Below are positions 24,424 to 33,526 of a DNA stretch of 64,000 nt, in pieces. Source of the stretch: Pseudomarimonas sp964350895 (GTDB lineage Bacteria; Pseudomonadota; Gammaproteobacteria; Xanthomonadales; Xanthomonadaceae); assembly GCA_964350895.1 (NCBI GenBank), contig CAYGMG010000002.1:1-64000 (forward strand). The letters run 5' to 3'. Position 1 is the first letter of the stretch. Each line of letters opens with the position of its first letter. The notes under the pieces are model-generated. The model saw nothing but the letters and a program-made list of their open reading frames with translations, was not told the DNA's origin and ran no database searches. Both the position numbers and the translations under genes were made by a program.

Positions 24424-26634
24424 CTACTCCGCCGGCTGAGGCTTGGCCAGCGGGGTCAAGGCCCTGAACTGGCGTTTGTACTCGTCAGTGATCGCGCGGG
24501 TGTCCTGCGGACCGCTGATGACCTTGGGGGTGATCAGCACCAGCAGCTCCTGGCGGTTGACGCTGCGGTTCTTGCTGCCGAACAGGCCGCCGATCACGGG
24601 CAGGCGGGACAGGCCCGGAAATCCGGATGATCCGTCGGAGTCGGTCTGCTTGATCAGCCCGCCAAGGAGGACGGTCTCGCCGCTCTGCACGGCGATCTCG
24701 GTCTGGATCGTGGACTGCGAGATGGGCGGATTGCCGCCGTCGGCCGAGGCGCCAGCCGTGCTGTCTTCCTGATCGATCTCAAGGAACACCAGGCCGCCGG
24801 GGTTGACCCGCGGAGTGACATTCAGGGTGATACCGGTCTGGATGTACTGGGTGCTGGCAATCGGCGTATTGGTGCCGCCAGTGCCCAGATTGATCGAGGT
24901 AGTTGTGACCGGGATCTGGGTACCCGAGTTGATCGAGGCCGACTTGTTGTTCAGAACGACCAGCGAGGGCGCTGATAGCACGCGCACGTCGGTCACACGG
25001 TCAACGATGTTCACCAGCGCGCCGACGTTGGGCCCGAGCAGGGTCCATGAAGTGTTTCCGCCGCTGATCGAGCCGGCAAGATCCCCCCAGATGTTGCGAT
25101 TGCGAGCCAACTCGCGAGCGCCGGCCCCGAAGGTGTCATCGGTGATCGCGTTCTCGAAGAACCAGCGCACGCCGTACTGCAGTTCGTCGCTGAGCACAAC
25201 GGAGATGATCTGCGCCTCGATGGCGACCTGCAGCGGGATCGCGTCCATCCGCTCGATGACCCGGCGAATCGACTCCCACTGCGCGGAGGTGGCGCGGACC
25301 AGCAGGGCATTGCCCTCCTCGACCGCGGAGATGCGCACATCTTCCGAGCCGCCGATGCTCAGGCTGCCGGCGGAAGCACGCGGTGCGTCGGAATTGCCGC
25401 CATCGCCGGCGGTCTCCTGCTTGGCGCCGTCGTTGCCGCGGATGCCGCCGCGCTGGTTCTGCGCGCTGCCGGCGGTACCGATGCGCACCGGCTGCAGGCC
25501 GGGGGCCACGCCGCCCGAGCTGCGGCTGCTGCTGCCACCGCCGCCACCGAACACATCGTTCAGCGTGTCGGCAAGGTCTACCGCCTTGACGTTCTTTACG
25601 TCGTAAACGTAGAGCCGCTGGCCCGCCTCTCCGGAACCGAGGTCGAATCGCTCCAGCCATTCCTGGATGGTCGCCAGGTACTTCGGCTGCGGGGTGATCA
25701 CCATGACCCCGTTCACGCCTTCCAAAGGGATAAAGCGAAACATGCCCGAGATCGGCGTCTGCCCGCCTTCACCGAAGATCTTCTCCATCTCCGCAACCAC
25801 CGCCGCGGCCTCGGTCTGCTGCAGGGAGTACATGCCCACTGACATGCCGGCCAGCCAGTCGACGTCGAAGATCTCGACCGTCTGCAGGTAGTTCTCCAGC
25901 TCGGCGCGGGTACCGCCGAGGATGATCATGTTGCGCGCCGGATCGATATTGATGATCGCCTCGGGCTTGGCGTATGGCTTGAGCACCTTTTCCATCTCCA
26001 GTGCGGAGATGAACTGCAGGGGCACCGCACGGACCTCGTAGCCACGTGCCGAACTGACCGGCCCGGTGCGCGGGGTCAGGTTGCCGGGCAGAGCCTGGGC
26101 AATCGGCAGGATGGTGTAGCGGCCGTCCTGCCAGACCAGGGTGGCGTTGTTCCAGCGCAGCAGCATTTCCAGGATCGACAGCGCCTGGTCACCACGCAGC
26201 GGCTTGGCGGTGGAGAAGGTCACCGTGCCGGAAACGCCCGGTGCGATCACATAGTTCTGCTGGAGGATCTCGCCAAGGATGGTCTTGATCACCGCATGCA
26301 GCGACTCGCCCTCGAAGTTGAAGGTCACCTCACCGATGTCGCCGGCGGCCGGTGGCGCCTTGGCTGCGGCGCCCTGGTTGATGAAGCTGCCGCTGCCGGG
26401 CTGCTGGCTGTCGATGGGGCCATCCATGCGCGGCGCCTCGGGCGCCCCTTCGGCGCCGATGGTTTCGCCATCCCGGGCAGCGACATCGCTGCGGCTGCGC
26501 GCCTCGGCGCGGGCAATGTAGCTCTCGCCGGTAAACGGATCGGGCTGCCGCTGCGGCACGGACTGGCAAGCAGCAAGCACGATCACCAGCGCGGCCACGA
26601 TTGCATTGCGATGTATCACCTTGCTCTCCTTCAT
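24424..26634 (-). CDS. gspD: Type II secretion system secretin GspD (XpsD type)
   Basis: Forms the outer-membrane gate of the type II secretion system. The 736-residue precursor has a lipoprotein signal (VIVLAACQS), as in Xanthomonas XpsD, so it may not need a separate pilotin. Domain order: N0 (VTFNFEGESLHAVIKTILGEIL), N1-N3 repeats with RNMIILGGT and a long Gly/Ser/Asn insertion (about residues 360-420) in N3, then the secretin domain with VRVLSAPSLVVLNNKSA, TVLLGGLI and GFPGLSRLPVIGGLFGSKN. It starts on the gspC stop (ATGA overlap). The acidic Pro/Gly linker after the signal (about 50-90) is longer than usual. Confidence 0.95.
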   Translation of the reverse strand: MKESKVIHRNAIVAALVIVLAACQSVPQRQPDPFTGESYIARAEARSRSDVAARDGETIGAEGAPEAPRMDGPIDSQQPGSGSFINQGAAAKAPPAAGDIGEVTFNFEGESLHAVIKTILGEILQQNYVIAPGVSGTVTFSTAKPLRGDQALSILEMLLRWNNATLVWQDGRYTILPIAQALPGNLTPRTGPVSSARGYEVRAVPLQFISALEMEKVLKPYAKPEAIINIDPARNMIILGGTRAELENYLQTVEIFDVDWLAGMSVGMYSLQQTEAAAVVAEMEKIFGEGGQTPISGMFRFIPLEGVNGVMVITPQPKYLATIQEWLERFDLGSGEAGQRLYVYDVKNVKAVDLADTLNDVFGGGGGSSSRSSGGVAPGLQPVRIGTAGSAQNQRGGIRGNDGAKQETAGDGGNSDAPRASAGSLSIGGSEDVRISAVEEGNALLVRATSAQWESIRRVIERMDAIPLQVAIEAQIISVVLSDELQYGVRWFFENAITDDTFGAGARELARNRNIWGDLAGSISGGNTSWTLLGPNVGALVNIVDRVTDVRVLSAPSLVVLNNKSASINSGTQIPVTTTSINLGTGGTNTPIASTQYIQTGITLNVTPRVNPGGLVFLEIDQEDSTAGASADGGNPPISQSTIQTEIAVQSGETVLLGGLIKQTDSDGSSGFPGLSRLPVIGGLFGSKNRSVNRQELLVLITPKVISGPQDTRAITDEYKRQFRALTPLAKPQPAE

Positions 26635-27380
26635 TGACCGCGCTCGGCATTGGCCCGCTCGGCGTCTTCGCGCATTTGCCGGCGGCGCTCTTCGATGCGC
26701 CGGCGGATCTGTTCGGCACGCGCTTCCGGACTGTCGTCTTCCTTGATCACTTGTGCCTCGGGGTTCTGCTCGCCGCCCTCGCGCTGGGCGGCCTGCAGCG
26801 CTGCCGAAGACGCGCTCGTGCCGCCGCTCGCGGGCTGGGCCATCGGGGTCGGCGGTTCGCCGCCCTGCCCGTCGAAGACCCGAAGGTCCAGGGTCGAACG
26901 TCCGCCGGAAGCGCCCTCGAAGACCACGCTGCGCGGATTCAGTTCCGCGAGCTTCCAGCCGGCATGGTCGCCTTCCAGCGAGGCGCCGAGGGTGACCGTC
27001 TGCGAACGGTTTGTGTTCGGATCGGTAACGATGGCGATCCGCTTGTCGCCGGTGATCACGATGCTGGTCACTACCACCGTCAGGTCGCTGACCACGACGC
27101 CTGCGGCGTCGTCGGCGGCGGCATCCTCGGCAGGCTCGGGCCGGCGATCCTCGCTGAACAGCGGGCGCTCCACGATCGAGGCGTACTGGTCGAAACCGGC
27201 CACGCCGCCGACGCCGCTCTGCAGGCTGAGCTCGGGTACCAGACTGACATCAGGCGCGGAGTCCGGATGCAGCGAGTAGCGACCGCCAAGGCCGCTTTCC
27301 ACGATGCCCAGAACGGCCACCGACCAGGCGCAGAACACGCCCAGACCGGCACGAACTAGCGGATGGCTGGCAGGACTCAT
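26631..27380 (-). CDS. gspC: Type II secretion inner-membrane protein, GspC family (XpsN position)
   Basis: Bitopic inner-membrane protein linking the assembly platform to the secretin. One N-terminal membrane segment (GLGVFCAWSVAVLGIVE) is followed by the hallmark IVERPLFSEDRRP and an HR-like beta domain (VTSIVITGDKRIAIVTD, VTLGASLEGDHAGWKLAELNPRSVVFE). The last ~60 residues are a highly charged Arg/Glu helix (ARAEQIRRRIEERRRQMRED), probably a coiled coil. In Xanthomonas the gene at this place is called xpsN, and I use gspC for the family. It overlaps gspM and gspD by four bases each. Confidence 0.88.
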   Translation of the reverse strand: MSPASHPLVRAGLGVFCAWSVAVLGIVESGLGGRYSLHPDSAPDVSLVPELSLQSGVGGVAGFDQYASIVERPLFSEDRRPEPAEDAAADDAAGVVVSDLTVVVTSIVITGDKRIAIVTDPNTNRSQTVTLGASLEGDHAGWKLAELNPRSVVFEGASGGRSTLDLRVFDGQGGEPPTPMAQPASGGTSASSAALQAAQREGGEQNPEAQVIKEDDSPEARAEQIRRRIEERRRQMREDAERANAERGQ

Positions 27381-28000
27381 GCTTCCTCCTTGGCTGTCCG
27401 GACGCGCAGGAAGCCATAGACATCGAAATTGGCATCGATCAGGCCATCGGCCTGGCCCTGCTGACTGCGCTGACGGCGCGAGTAGACACCCGACCGGTTG
27501 ATCACCGCGAACTCGCTGATGAACAGCGGCGGACTGCCCGCTTCAAGGCCGTGGATCACCGGCGCCAGATGCTCCAGCGAGCAGCGGATGCGCACCTTGA
27601 TGGTGACCCGCTCGAAGGGCTCTTCAACATTGGCACGGAACGGCGAACGACTGACCAGTGTGCAGGCCTGCCCGGCCTGCTGCTGGTCGACCAGGGCCTG
27701 AAGCCGCTGGATGATCGCCGACGCCGCCAGATCGAAATTGCCTTCGGGGAGGAACTCCGGATTGCCGGCTTCGAAGCGTCGCACTTCCTCCAGCCGGCGC
27801 TGCAGTTCGTCGCGCAATTGGGCGGTGCTGCGCAGCTGCAGCTCCTGATCGCGCGCCTCGATCAACGCCGCACGCGCATCCAGGAAGGGCGCAGTGAACC
27901 ACCAGTGGATACCGGCGAAATAGACCAGCAGAAGAATGGCCAGCAGCACCGCCACCGCGCCAGCCCGGCCCGCCCTGCGATCGCGCTGCGCGGGGCTCAC
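27377..28000 (-). CDS. gspM: Type II secretion system protein GspM
   Basis: A 207-residue assembly-platform protein: a short cytoplasmic N-terminus, one membrane segment (AGAVAVLLAILLLVYFAGIHWWF), a periplasmic helix (LQLRSTAQLRDELQRRLEEVRR) and a ferredoxin-like domain. It partners GspL. The start codon is GTG inside a GTGA overlap with gspL, with a strong GGGAGG seven bases upstream. Cys pair CTLVS..IRCSL may form a disulfide. The C-terminal LRVRTAKEEA overlaps the gspC start. Confidence 0.9.
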   Translation of the reverse strand: MSPAQRDRRAGRAGAVAVLLAILLLVYFAGIHWWFTAPFLDARAALIEARDQELQLRSTAQLRDELQRRLEEVRRFEAGNPEFLPEGNFDLAASAIIQRLQALVDQQQAGQACTLVSRSPFRANVEEPFERVTIKVRIRCSLEHLAPVIHGLEAGSPPLFISEFAVINRSGVYSRRQRSQQGQADGLIDANFDVYGFLRVRTAKEEA

Positions 28001-29127
28001 GGTGAACCTCCCGTTTCAGCGGCGACCTTGACCGTCAGCGTCGCGCGATCCTTGCCCGTTCGCGAATCCGGCTGCACCGCGCCGAGCAAGGTCGGATCGG
28101 AGAACCGCGCCGAGGACTGGAACAGCTCGATCAGCTTGGCTGCGGACGCACTCTGCACAGTCAGACTGAGGTCGGGACCGGCAATGGTCAGTCGTTCGAG
28201 AAAGGTGTCGTCCGGCAGGATGTCGGTCAGGTCGCGCAGCAGGGAGATGGTAGTTGGTCGCTGTGCCTTGTGTTCGGAAAGAAAGTTGGCCGCCGTGGCT
28301 GCTTCTTCCAAGGTCTTGCGCAACTGCGCCGTGCGCCGGGCCTCTACGCGCCGCTCTTCGACCTGGGCCTCCAGCGAGACCACGGCCGCGCGGCGGTTTT
28401 CAACCAGCTGGCCCATGGCGGCCAACAGCAAGCCAATGGCCAGGGCCAGCATGGCCAGATTGATCAGCAGCGGTCGGTGATCGTGCGGTCGGCGACGGGC
28501 GATTGGCAGCAGGTTGAAGCCTGCGCGTCCGTTGGCTGCGAGCACGTCGACGGCATCCAGGCGTCCAGCCATGTCGCCCAGCGCGGCAAGTTCCGCGTCG
28601 AGCCGTTCGCGGGTCACCACAGCCAGCTCCACCGACACCTGGCGGGCACCCTTCTCGGCCGGCAGCAGGCGGCAGTCGAACTCGACCTGCTCGGGCTTGA
28701 ACGGGGTCTGCCGGTCGATCTCGAAGCCGACCAGGGAACGGATGTTGCCAGCCGCTGCCGCCGGGAAGGACAGCCTGCGCACCAGCACCGCATCGGCGGG
28801 CAGCAGCAGGGTGCGTGGATTGCGCGAGGTGGCTTCGCCGACCAGGGTGGCCAGCTGCACTTCGCCGATATCATCGGCGGCGAGGCTGCCGACCTGCTCG
28901 ACCACGCCGCCTTCGGCCGCTTGTACCTGGACCAGGCCGTCGGCTTGCCGGCGCAGCAGCAGATGGGTCTGCTGGACCCGCAGGTACTCCTGCCAGCGCT
29001 GCGGCAAAAGGCCGCGCAGTTCACCGAACCACCAGGCGAAGAACTCCGGCAGGCGCGACTGCTGGTAGCGCGCGCTCAAGCGGCCCAGCAGCGGCGTCAA
29101 TGCGTCGGCAAAGGGAAGCGTGGTCAA
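27997..29127 (-). CDS. gspL: Type II secretion system protein GspL
   Basis: A 376-residue assembly-platform protein that recruits the GspE ATPase to the membrane. The N-terminal ~230 residues are an actin-like/PilM-like cytoplasmic domain (TLLLPADAVLVRRLSFP, GFEIDRQTPFKPEQVEFD). A membrane segment (LLINLAMLALAIGLLLAAMG) precedes a coiled coil and a periplasmic PilN-like ferredoxin domain (LRDLTDILPDDTFLERLTI). The start is an uncommon TTG, ten bases after the gspK stop, with no clear Shine-Dalgarno site; no better start lies nearby. It overlaps gspM by four bases. Confidence 0.9.
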   Translation of the reverse strand: MTTLPFADALTPLLGRLSARYQQSRLPEFFAWWFGELRGLLPQRWQEYLRVQQTHLLLRRQADGLVQVQAAEGGVVEQVGSLAADDIGEVQLATLVGEATSRNPRTLLLPADAVLVRRLSFPAAAAGNIRSLVGFEIDRQTPFKPEQVEFDCRLLPAEKGARQVSVELAVVTRERLDAELAALGDMAGRLDAVDVLAANGRAGFNLLPIARRRPHDHRPLLINLAMLALAIGLLLAAMGQLVENRRAAVVSLEAQVEERRVEARRTAQLRKTLEEAATAANFLSEHKAQRPTTISLLRDLTDILPDDTFLERLTIAGPDLSLTVQSASAAKLIELFQSSARFSDPTLLGAVQPDSRTGKDRATLTVKVAAETGGSP

Positions 29128-29137
29128 GTCGTGGTCT

Positions 29138-30028
29138 CTACGGTAGGGCGCCGTCCTGCCAGCGCAGGACAGAGAATGCTAGCCCGGACACCGGCACGCC
29201 GCCGAGCCTGACCGCGGTATCCAGCTCGGTCCAGGCCCCGTTCTGGAGGCGCGCACGCGACCTAATACTATACGTGCCGCTGCCTGCAGTGACCACGAGC
29301 GGCGTCCCGTCAGCCAGGACGGCCGGCTCACCGCCGAGCAGCGGGTCGTAGCCGAAACGCGCCTGCAGGGCTTGCTCGGCGAGCATCGGATCCATGCCCG
29401 GCAAGGCTTGCAGGACCTGAGCGGCAGCGAAAGCGGGGTTGGGCATGGCAAGGCCGGAGTAAAGCGTCAGGTACGGTGCGACCCGCTCATAGAGCGCATA
29501 GTTCATTCCGAGCACCTGCTGCAGCTCGCCGATCATCTCGAACGGCGCATTGCGCGGCCCGTAGTCCAGGCCTTCGGCCTCGTAGGCGTCGGCCTCGGCG
29601 CCGTTGAGGCTTTCCAGATCGTCCGGGTCGCGCCAGTCGATGATCGCCGCGGCCAGGGCGTTGGCCTCGTCCATGGGCAGATCGAAGCCCTCGAAGAAGC
29701 GACCCAGGACGATGGCGTCGGCGGCATTGAGGTCGATCTTGCCGGTTTCGTCAGTGATCTCGACCTCGATCTCGGCATTGCCGAATTCGAATCGATAGGG
29801 CCGCCCATCCGGCACCCAGCGCTGCATGGGGTCCGGTATCGCCAGCGAGAACACCGCCCGGTGCACGCCGGCCTCGGCGGCGTAGCGCGCCTGGGTGGTG
29901 TCGTACAGGTGCCGGGCCTGCAGTCGCTCGCTGCGCGCCAGCAAGGCGAAGGCGCCGAGGATGATCGCCAGCAGGGCGAGCAGCCACATGACGATCAGGA
30001 AGGCGGCGCCACGCTGCTGCCGGGTCAT
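29138..30028 (-). CDS. gspK: Type II secretion minor pseudopilin GspK
   Basis: A 296-residue large minor pseudopilin that caps the tip of the pseudopilus. The short leader MTRQQRG is cleaved before AAFLIVMWLLALLAIIL by the prepilin peptidase (not in this window); residue +5 is not Glu, as is normal for GspK. The large periplasmic domain includes VEITDETGKIDLNAAD and INWRD-type metal-site surroundings (AAIIDWRDPDDLESLNGAE). It overlaps gspJ by four bases. Confidence 0.92.
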   Translation of the reverse strand: MTRQQRGAAFLIVMWLLALLAIILGAFALLARSERLQARHLYDTTQARYAAEAGVHRAVFSLAIPDPMQRWVPDGRPYRFEFGNAEIEVEITDETGKIDLNAADAIVLGRFFEGFDLPMDEANALAAAIIDWRDPDDLESLNGAEADAYEAEGLDYGPRNAPFEMIGELQQVLGMNYALYERVAPYLTLYSGLAMPNPAFAAAQVLQALPGMDPMLAEQALQARFGYDPLLGGEPAVLADGTPLVVTAGSGTYSIRSRARLQNGAWTELDTAVRLGGVPVSGLAFSVLRWQDGALP

Positions 30029-30738
30029 TGGCTGTCCCTGGGCCGCGCCGGCGGCCTGGCGGGCTCGAAGCGCATCGAGCCTGCCAGCCCCGTCCCGCCA
30101 CCCAGGCCTGCCGACGCAGCCAACCCGGCGACTTCAAACTCGACCCAGTCGCGCCGATCCGCTGAATCGAACTCTAGATCCAGGCGCAGGAGCAAGGGAA
30201 GCAACGCTGGCTCGTCCCACTCGCTCATCCAGTCGGACAACTCACCCTCGACCTCGAGTCGACGGAAGGAAAACTCGCCGTCGCGGATGCCATCGATCAG
30301 CACCACCGGCTCCTGCTCAGGGTCGAAGCCTTCAGCGGGATCGAAGCCATTGAGCTGGGCGTGGCGGAACTCCAGCTGGTAGCCGCCGGCGACCCGGGCC
30401 AGGACCAGCTCCTGCACGTGCGGCCCGCCGCGCGACAGATAACCCGGCATCGGCGCGACGAAGCGGATGCCCTGCGCGTCGCCCTCGAAGCGTTTCTCTT
30501 CGCCGCTGTCATCGAGGCGTTCGTAGGGCGTCGGCAGCATCTGGCTCAGCTGCCGGCGCAGAAAGCCCTGCGCGGTGCGCATTTCCTCGGTGCGCTCGAT
30601 CAGCGACTCGCCGCTGCGGCTGGCCTGCACGGCGACCCGGATGCTGCCGTAGGCAAGCGCAATGACCAGGGCCAGCAGGCCGACGCTGAGCAGGATCTCG
30701 ATCAGGGTGAATCCGCGCTGGCCTGCCACCCTGCGCAT
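30025..30738 (-). CDS. gspJ: Type II secretion minor pseudopilin GspJ
   Basis: A 237-residue minor pseudopilin of the tip complex (with I and K). The leader MRRVAGQRG is followed by FTLIEILLSVGLLALVIALAYG with Glu at +5. The start at 30738 is chosen because it gives a class III leader and shares one base with the gspI stop (TGATG). The beta domain includes EELVLARVAGGYQLEFRH-like strands and an acidic stretch with FDPEQEPVVLIDGI. Normal length. Confidence 0.92.
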   Translation of the reverse strand: MRRVAGQRGFTLIEILLSVGLLALVIALAYGSIRVAVQASRSGESLIERTEEMRTAQGFLRRQLSQMLPTPYERLDDSGEEKRFEGDAQGIRFVAPMPGYLSRGGPHVQELVLARVAGGYQLEFRHAQLNGFDPAEGFDPEQEPVVLIDGIRDGEFSFRRLEVEGELSDWMSEWDEPALLPLLLRLDLEFDSADRRDWVEFEVAGLAASAGLGGGTGLAGSMRFEPARPPARPRDSQ

Positions 30739-31202
30739 CACGGACGGCTCGGCAGCATGGCGCGAAGACTGGCGTAGCGGGCCTGCGCCTGGCGGTCGCC
30801 GCGATCCCATTCGATGGTCAGGTCGATGCGCAGCAGGCGCACGGCGCTCAGCTGCGGATCGAAACCGAGCGGCAGTTCGTCGTCGCTGAACAGATATTCG
30901 CTGACCTCGGCGGACCAGCGATAGCCATCGCGGAACTCGCCGTCATAGCTGCCCTCCTCCAGCCGTTCGCCGATTCCCAGCGTGTCCAGGACCGAGCGCG
31001 CATGAAGGGCGGCACGGGTGTGCTCAGCGGCCTGGCGGCTTTGCTGCATGGCGCCGGTGGCGGCCTGCATCGCAAGCCCGAGGCCCAGCGCGAGGATCGC
31101 GAACGCGGCGACCACTTCGAGCAAGGTGAACCCGGATTGCGATGCGGCACGGCGAGTAGCGTGTCGTGCGATCGTGGCCGGTGAGCGCTGTTGGATAATC
31201 AT
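30738..31202 (-). CDS. gspI: Type II secretion minor pseudopilin GspI
   Basis: A 154-residue minor pseudopilin. From the ATG at 31202 the leader is about 24 residues, Arg-rich, ending AASQSG, and is cut before FTLLEVVAAFAILALGLGLAMQ (Glu +5). An AAGG lies six bases upstream. An earlier in-frame start would lie inside gspH and add residues not expected in this family. The core domain has the usual ARSVLDTLGIG and YASLRAMLP ends. The gap to gspH is 34 bases. Confidence 0.9.
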   Translation of the reverse strand: MIIQQRSPATIARHATRRAASQSGFTLLEVVAAFAILALGLGLAMQAATGAMQQSRQAAEHTRAALHARSVLDTLGIGERLEEGSYDGEFRDGYRWSAEVSEYLFSDDELPLGFDPQLSAVRLLRIDLTIEWDRGDRQAQARYASLRAMLPSRP

Positions 31203-31236
31203 TCTGGGCCTTGGGACCCGAATCCGGCCCCCGAGT

Positions 31237-31710
31237 TCAGCGGTTGGCATCGGGATTCATCCGCACTTCGCCGGTCAGCCAGCCGACCTCGATGCGCCAC
31301 AGCGCTTCGCCACGGCTGAGTTCGATATTGCCGCCGGTGGAGGAGCCGTCGGGGAAGAAGCGGATCTGCCCCTTGCCATCGTCGAGCTGCTCCTGGGCCG
31401 CGGTCAGCATCGACAGCTCCATGTCCTGAGGCAGTTCGACCCAGTCGCGACCAGGCATCTGGTAGGCGCGGCGCTCGACGTCGAGCACCAGCACCTGAGA
31501 CTCACGCTGGACCACGGCCATGGCCCGCGTGGAGCGCAAGGCGGCAACCAGATCCTTGGACGCGGCGCGCACCTTGGCCGAGCCGAGGCCACCGCTGATC
31601 ACCGCGGCGATGACCGCGGTCAGCACCGCGATCAGGGCCACCACGACGATGATCTCGATCAGGGTGAAGCCGCGCGCAGCCCCGCGCCGGGAGCGTACTC
31701 GCGCGGCCAC
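31237..31710 (-). CDS. gspH: Type II secretion minor pseudopilin GspH
   Basis: A 157-residue minor pseudopilin bridging the GspG shaft and the tip complex. The leader MAARVRSRRGAARG is cut before FTLIEIIVVVALIAVLTAVIA. The start codon is GTG, five bases after the gspG stop; no strong ribosome site is seen, so it probably relies on coupling to gspG. Conserved features follow: STRAMAVVQRESQVLVLD, then FFPDGSSTGGNIEL, the FxPDGxSxGG motif of the GspH/FimT fold. Confidence 0.93.
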   Translation of the reverse strand: MAARVRSRRGAARGFTLIEIIVVVALIAVLTAVIAAVISGGLGSAKVRAASKDLVAALRSTRAMAVVQRESQVLVLDVERRAYQMPGRDWVELPQDMELSMLTAAQEQLDDGKGQIRFFPDGSSTGGNIELSRGEALWRIEVGWLTGEVRMNPDANR

Positions 31711-31715
31711 CGGAG

Positions 31716-32150
31716 TCAGTCGCTGTTGCTGATGTCGCGGTTCCAGCTGTCGCCGCCAGGACGTCCATCAGCGCCCAGGCTGATCAGGTCGAACTTGGTG
31801 TTCTGGCCCGGGACCCGGTAGTCGAAGGGCTTGCCCCAGGGATCCTTCAGCTCGGCCTCCTTGGCATAGGGGCCAAGCCAGCTGTCGGCACCGCCTGGCT
31901 GGCTGACCAGGTCCTGCAGCTGGTTGGGCGGACCGCCGTTGTCCAGTTCGTAGCTCTCGATCTTGGCCGCCAGCGTCTGCACCTGCGACTTCGCCAGCTG
32001 CCACTTGGCGCGATCCTGGCCGCCGAAAATACGGTTGGCGACGATGCCGCCGATGATCGCGATGATCCCGACCACGATCAGGATTTCGATCAGGGTAAAG
32101 CCGGCCTGGCGCAGGCCGCGGCGAGAAGGATTCTTAGCATGTCGGTTCAT
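31716..32150 (-). CDS. gspG: Type II secretion major pseudopilin GspG
   Basis: A 144-residue main subunit of the pseudopilus. The start at 32150 gives the leader MNRHAKNPSRRGLRQAG, cut before FTLIEILIVVGIIAIIGGIV (Glu +5). The C-terminal domain carries the GspG calcium-loop block LKDPWGKPFDYRVPGQN and LGADGRPGGDSWNRDIS, with the Asp residues that bind calcium. It begins four bases after the gspF stop. Its messenger level would be limited by being in a long polycistron; no separate promoter is visible. Confidence 0.95.
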   Translation of the reverse strand: MNRHAKNPSRRGLRQAGFTLIEILIVVGIIAIIGGIVANRIFGGQDRAKWQLAKSQVQTLAAKIESYELDNGGPPNQLQDLVSQPGGADSWLGPYAKEAELKDPWGKPFDYRVPGQNTKFDLISLGADGRPGGDSWNRDISNSD

Positions 32151-32154
32151 ATAT

Positions 32155-33372
32155 TTATCCAACCACGGAGCTGAGATCAAGAATCGGGAGCAGGATGGCC
32201 AGCACGATCATCGCGATGACTCCGGCCATGACGATGGTGAGCAGGGGGACCAGCGCTGCCAGCAGCCGGTCCAGCGTGTTGCGCACCTCGATGTCGAAGG
32301 TATCCGCCACCTTGAGCAGCATGGTGTCCAGCTCGCCGGACTCCTCTCCGACCTGCACCATCTGTAGCGCCAGACGCGGAAAGCGCTTGCTGCGGCCCAA
32401 GGATAACGCAAGGCCCGAGCCGGTCTTGACCGCCTCGGCAGCCTCATCGACCGCATCGACCAGGGCAAGGTTCCCCATCACGTTGCGGGAGATGCCAAGC
32501 GAAGGCAGCAGGGGCACACCGTTGTGCAGCAGGGTGCCCAAGGTGCGCGCCAGGCGCGCGGTCTCGATCTTGGCGATCAGATCGCCGATCCGGCCGCGCT
32601 GCAGCAGCCAGGTATCGAAGCGCGCGCGACGCGGCGGGTCGGTCAGCTGGCGACGCACCAGCACCGTGATCGCGAAGATCACGGCCAGGATGATCCACCA
32701 GCCGGCGTTGAGCGCGTCGCCCACCCACAGCACGATCCGGGTCAGCAGGGGCAGCTCGGCGCCCATGTCCTGGAACAGCGGCATGAACTGCGGCACCACG
32801 TAGCCGAGCAGCAGGGCCAACGAGCCAAGCACCATGAATACCAGGATCACCGGATAGATCAGCGCATTGATCACGCTTTCCTTGAGTGCCTTGCTGCGCT
32901 CGAGGTAGTCGGCAAGGCGGCGCAGCGTGTCGTGCAGGGAGCCACCGACTTCGCCGGCGCGGACCATGTTGATGTACAGCTTGGAGAACATGCCGTGCTG
33001 CTGCTCAAGGCCTGCCGACAGCGGCGCACCGCCGCGCACGGTCTCGCGGATGCGCTCGATCACCTTGCGCGCGGCTTCCGACTCGGGCAGATCGAGCAGG
33101 ATCTGCAGCGCACGATCCAGCGGCTGACCGGCGCCGAGCAGGGTCGCCAGCTGCTGGGTGAACTGCAGGACCTGGTCCGCGCTCAAGGCATCGCGCGGCT
33201 TGAACAGGCCGAGCAAGCCGACAGTACTCGCGGCATCGGCAGGCTTGGCTTCGATCGGCAGGTTGCCGGCATCCTGGAGCTTGGCGATCACCTCATCGGC
33301 GCTGAGCGCTTCCATCACACCATCGATGGGCTCACCGGCCGCGCTGTATGCCTTGTAGCGGAAGAGGGGCAT
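32155..33372 (-). CDS. gspF: Type II secretion inner-membrane platform protein GspF
   Basis: A 405-residue polytopic protein at the centre of the assembly platform. MPLFRYKAYSAAGEPIDGVMEA is the typical GspF start. Two repeated GspF domains are seen (FTQQLATLLGAGQPLDRALQIL and ARTLGTLLHNGVPLLPSLGIS) with three membrane segments, the last at VPLLTIVMAGVIAMIVLAILLPILD. No Shine-Dalgarno site precedes the ATG; the upstream 20 bases are the arm of the heptamer inverted repeat (33377-33527). It is therefore separated from gspE rather than overlapping it, unlike its neighbours. Confidence 0.95.
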   Translation of the reverse strand: MPLFRYKAYSAAGEPIDGVMEALSADEVIAKLQDAGNLPIEAKPADAASTVGLLGLFKPRDALSADQVLQFTQQLATLLGAGQPLDRALQILLDLPESEAARKVIERIRETVRGGAPLSAGLEQQHGMFSKLYINMVRAGEVGGSLHDTLRRLADYLERSKALKESVINALIYPVILVFMVLGSLALLLGYVVPQFMPLFQDMGAELPLLTRIVLWVGDALNAGWWIILAVIFAITVLVRRQLTDPPRRARFDTWLLQRGRIGDLIAKIETARLARTLGTLLHNGVPLLPSLGISRNVMGNLALVDAVDEAAEAVKTGSGLALSLGRSKRFPRLALQMVQVGEESGELDTMLLKVADTFDIEVRNTLDRLLAALVPLLTIVMAGVIAMIVLAILLPILDLSSVVG

Positions 33373-33376
33373 CTAG

Positions 33377-33526
33377 GAGCCGTGATGGGTGATTTGTGAT
33401 TCGTGATTCGTGCAGCCTGTCGCGTCCAAAGGGCGCGGCATCCTTGCTCGGTCCAGCAAAAAAACGAACCCGTTCGGTCTGAACACGCTGTCGCGAATCA
33501 CCAATGACGAATCTCCCATCACGGCT

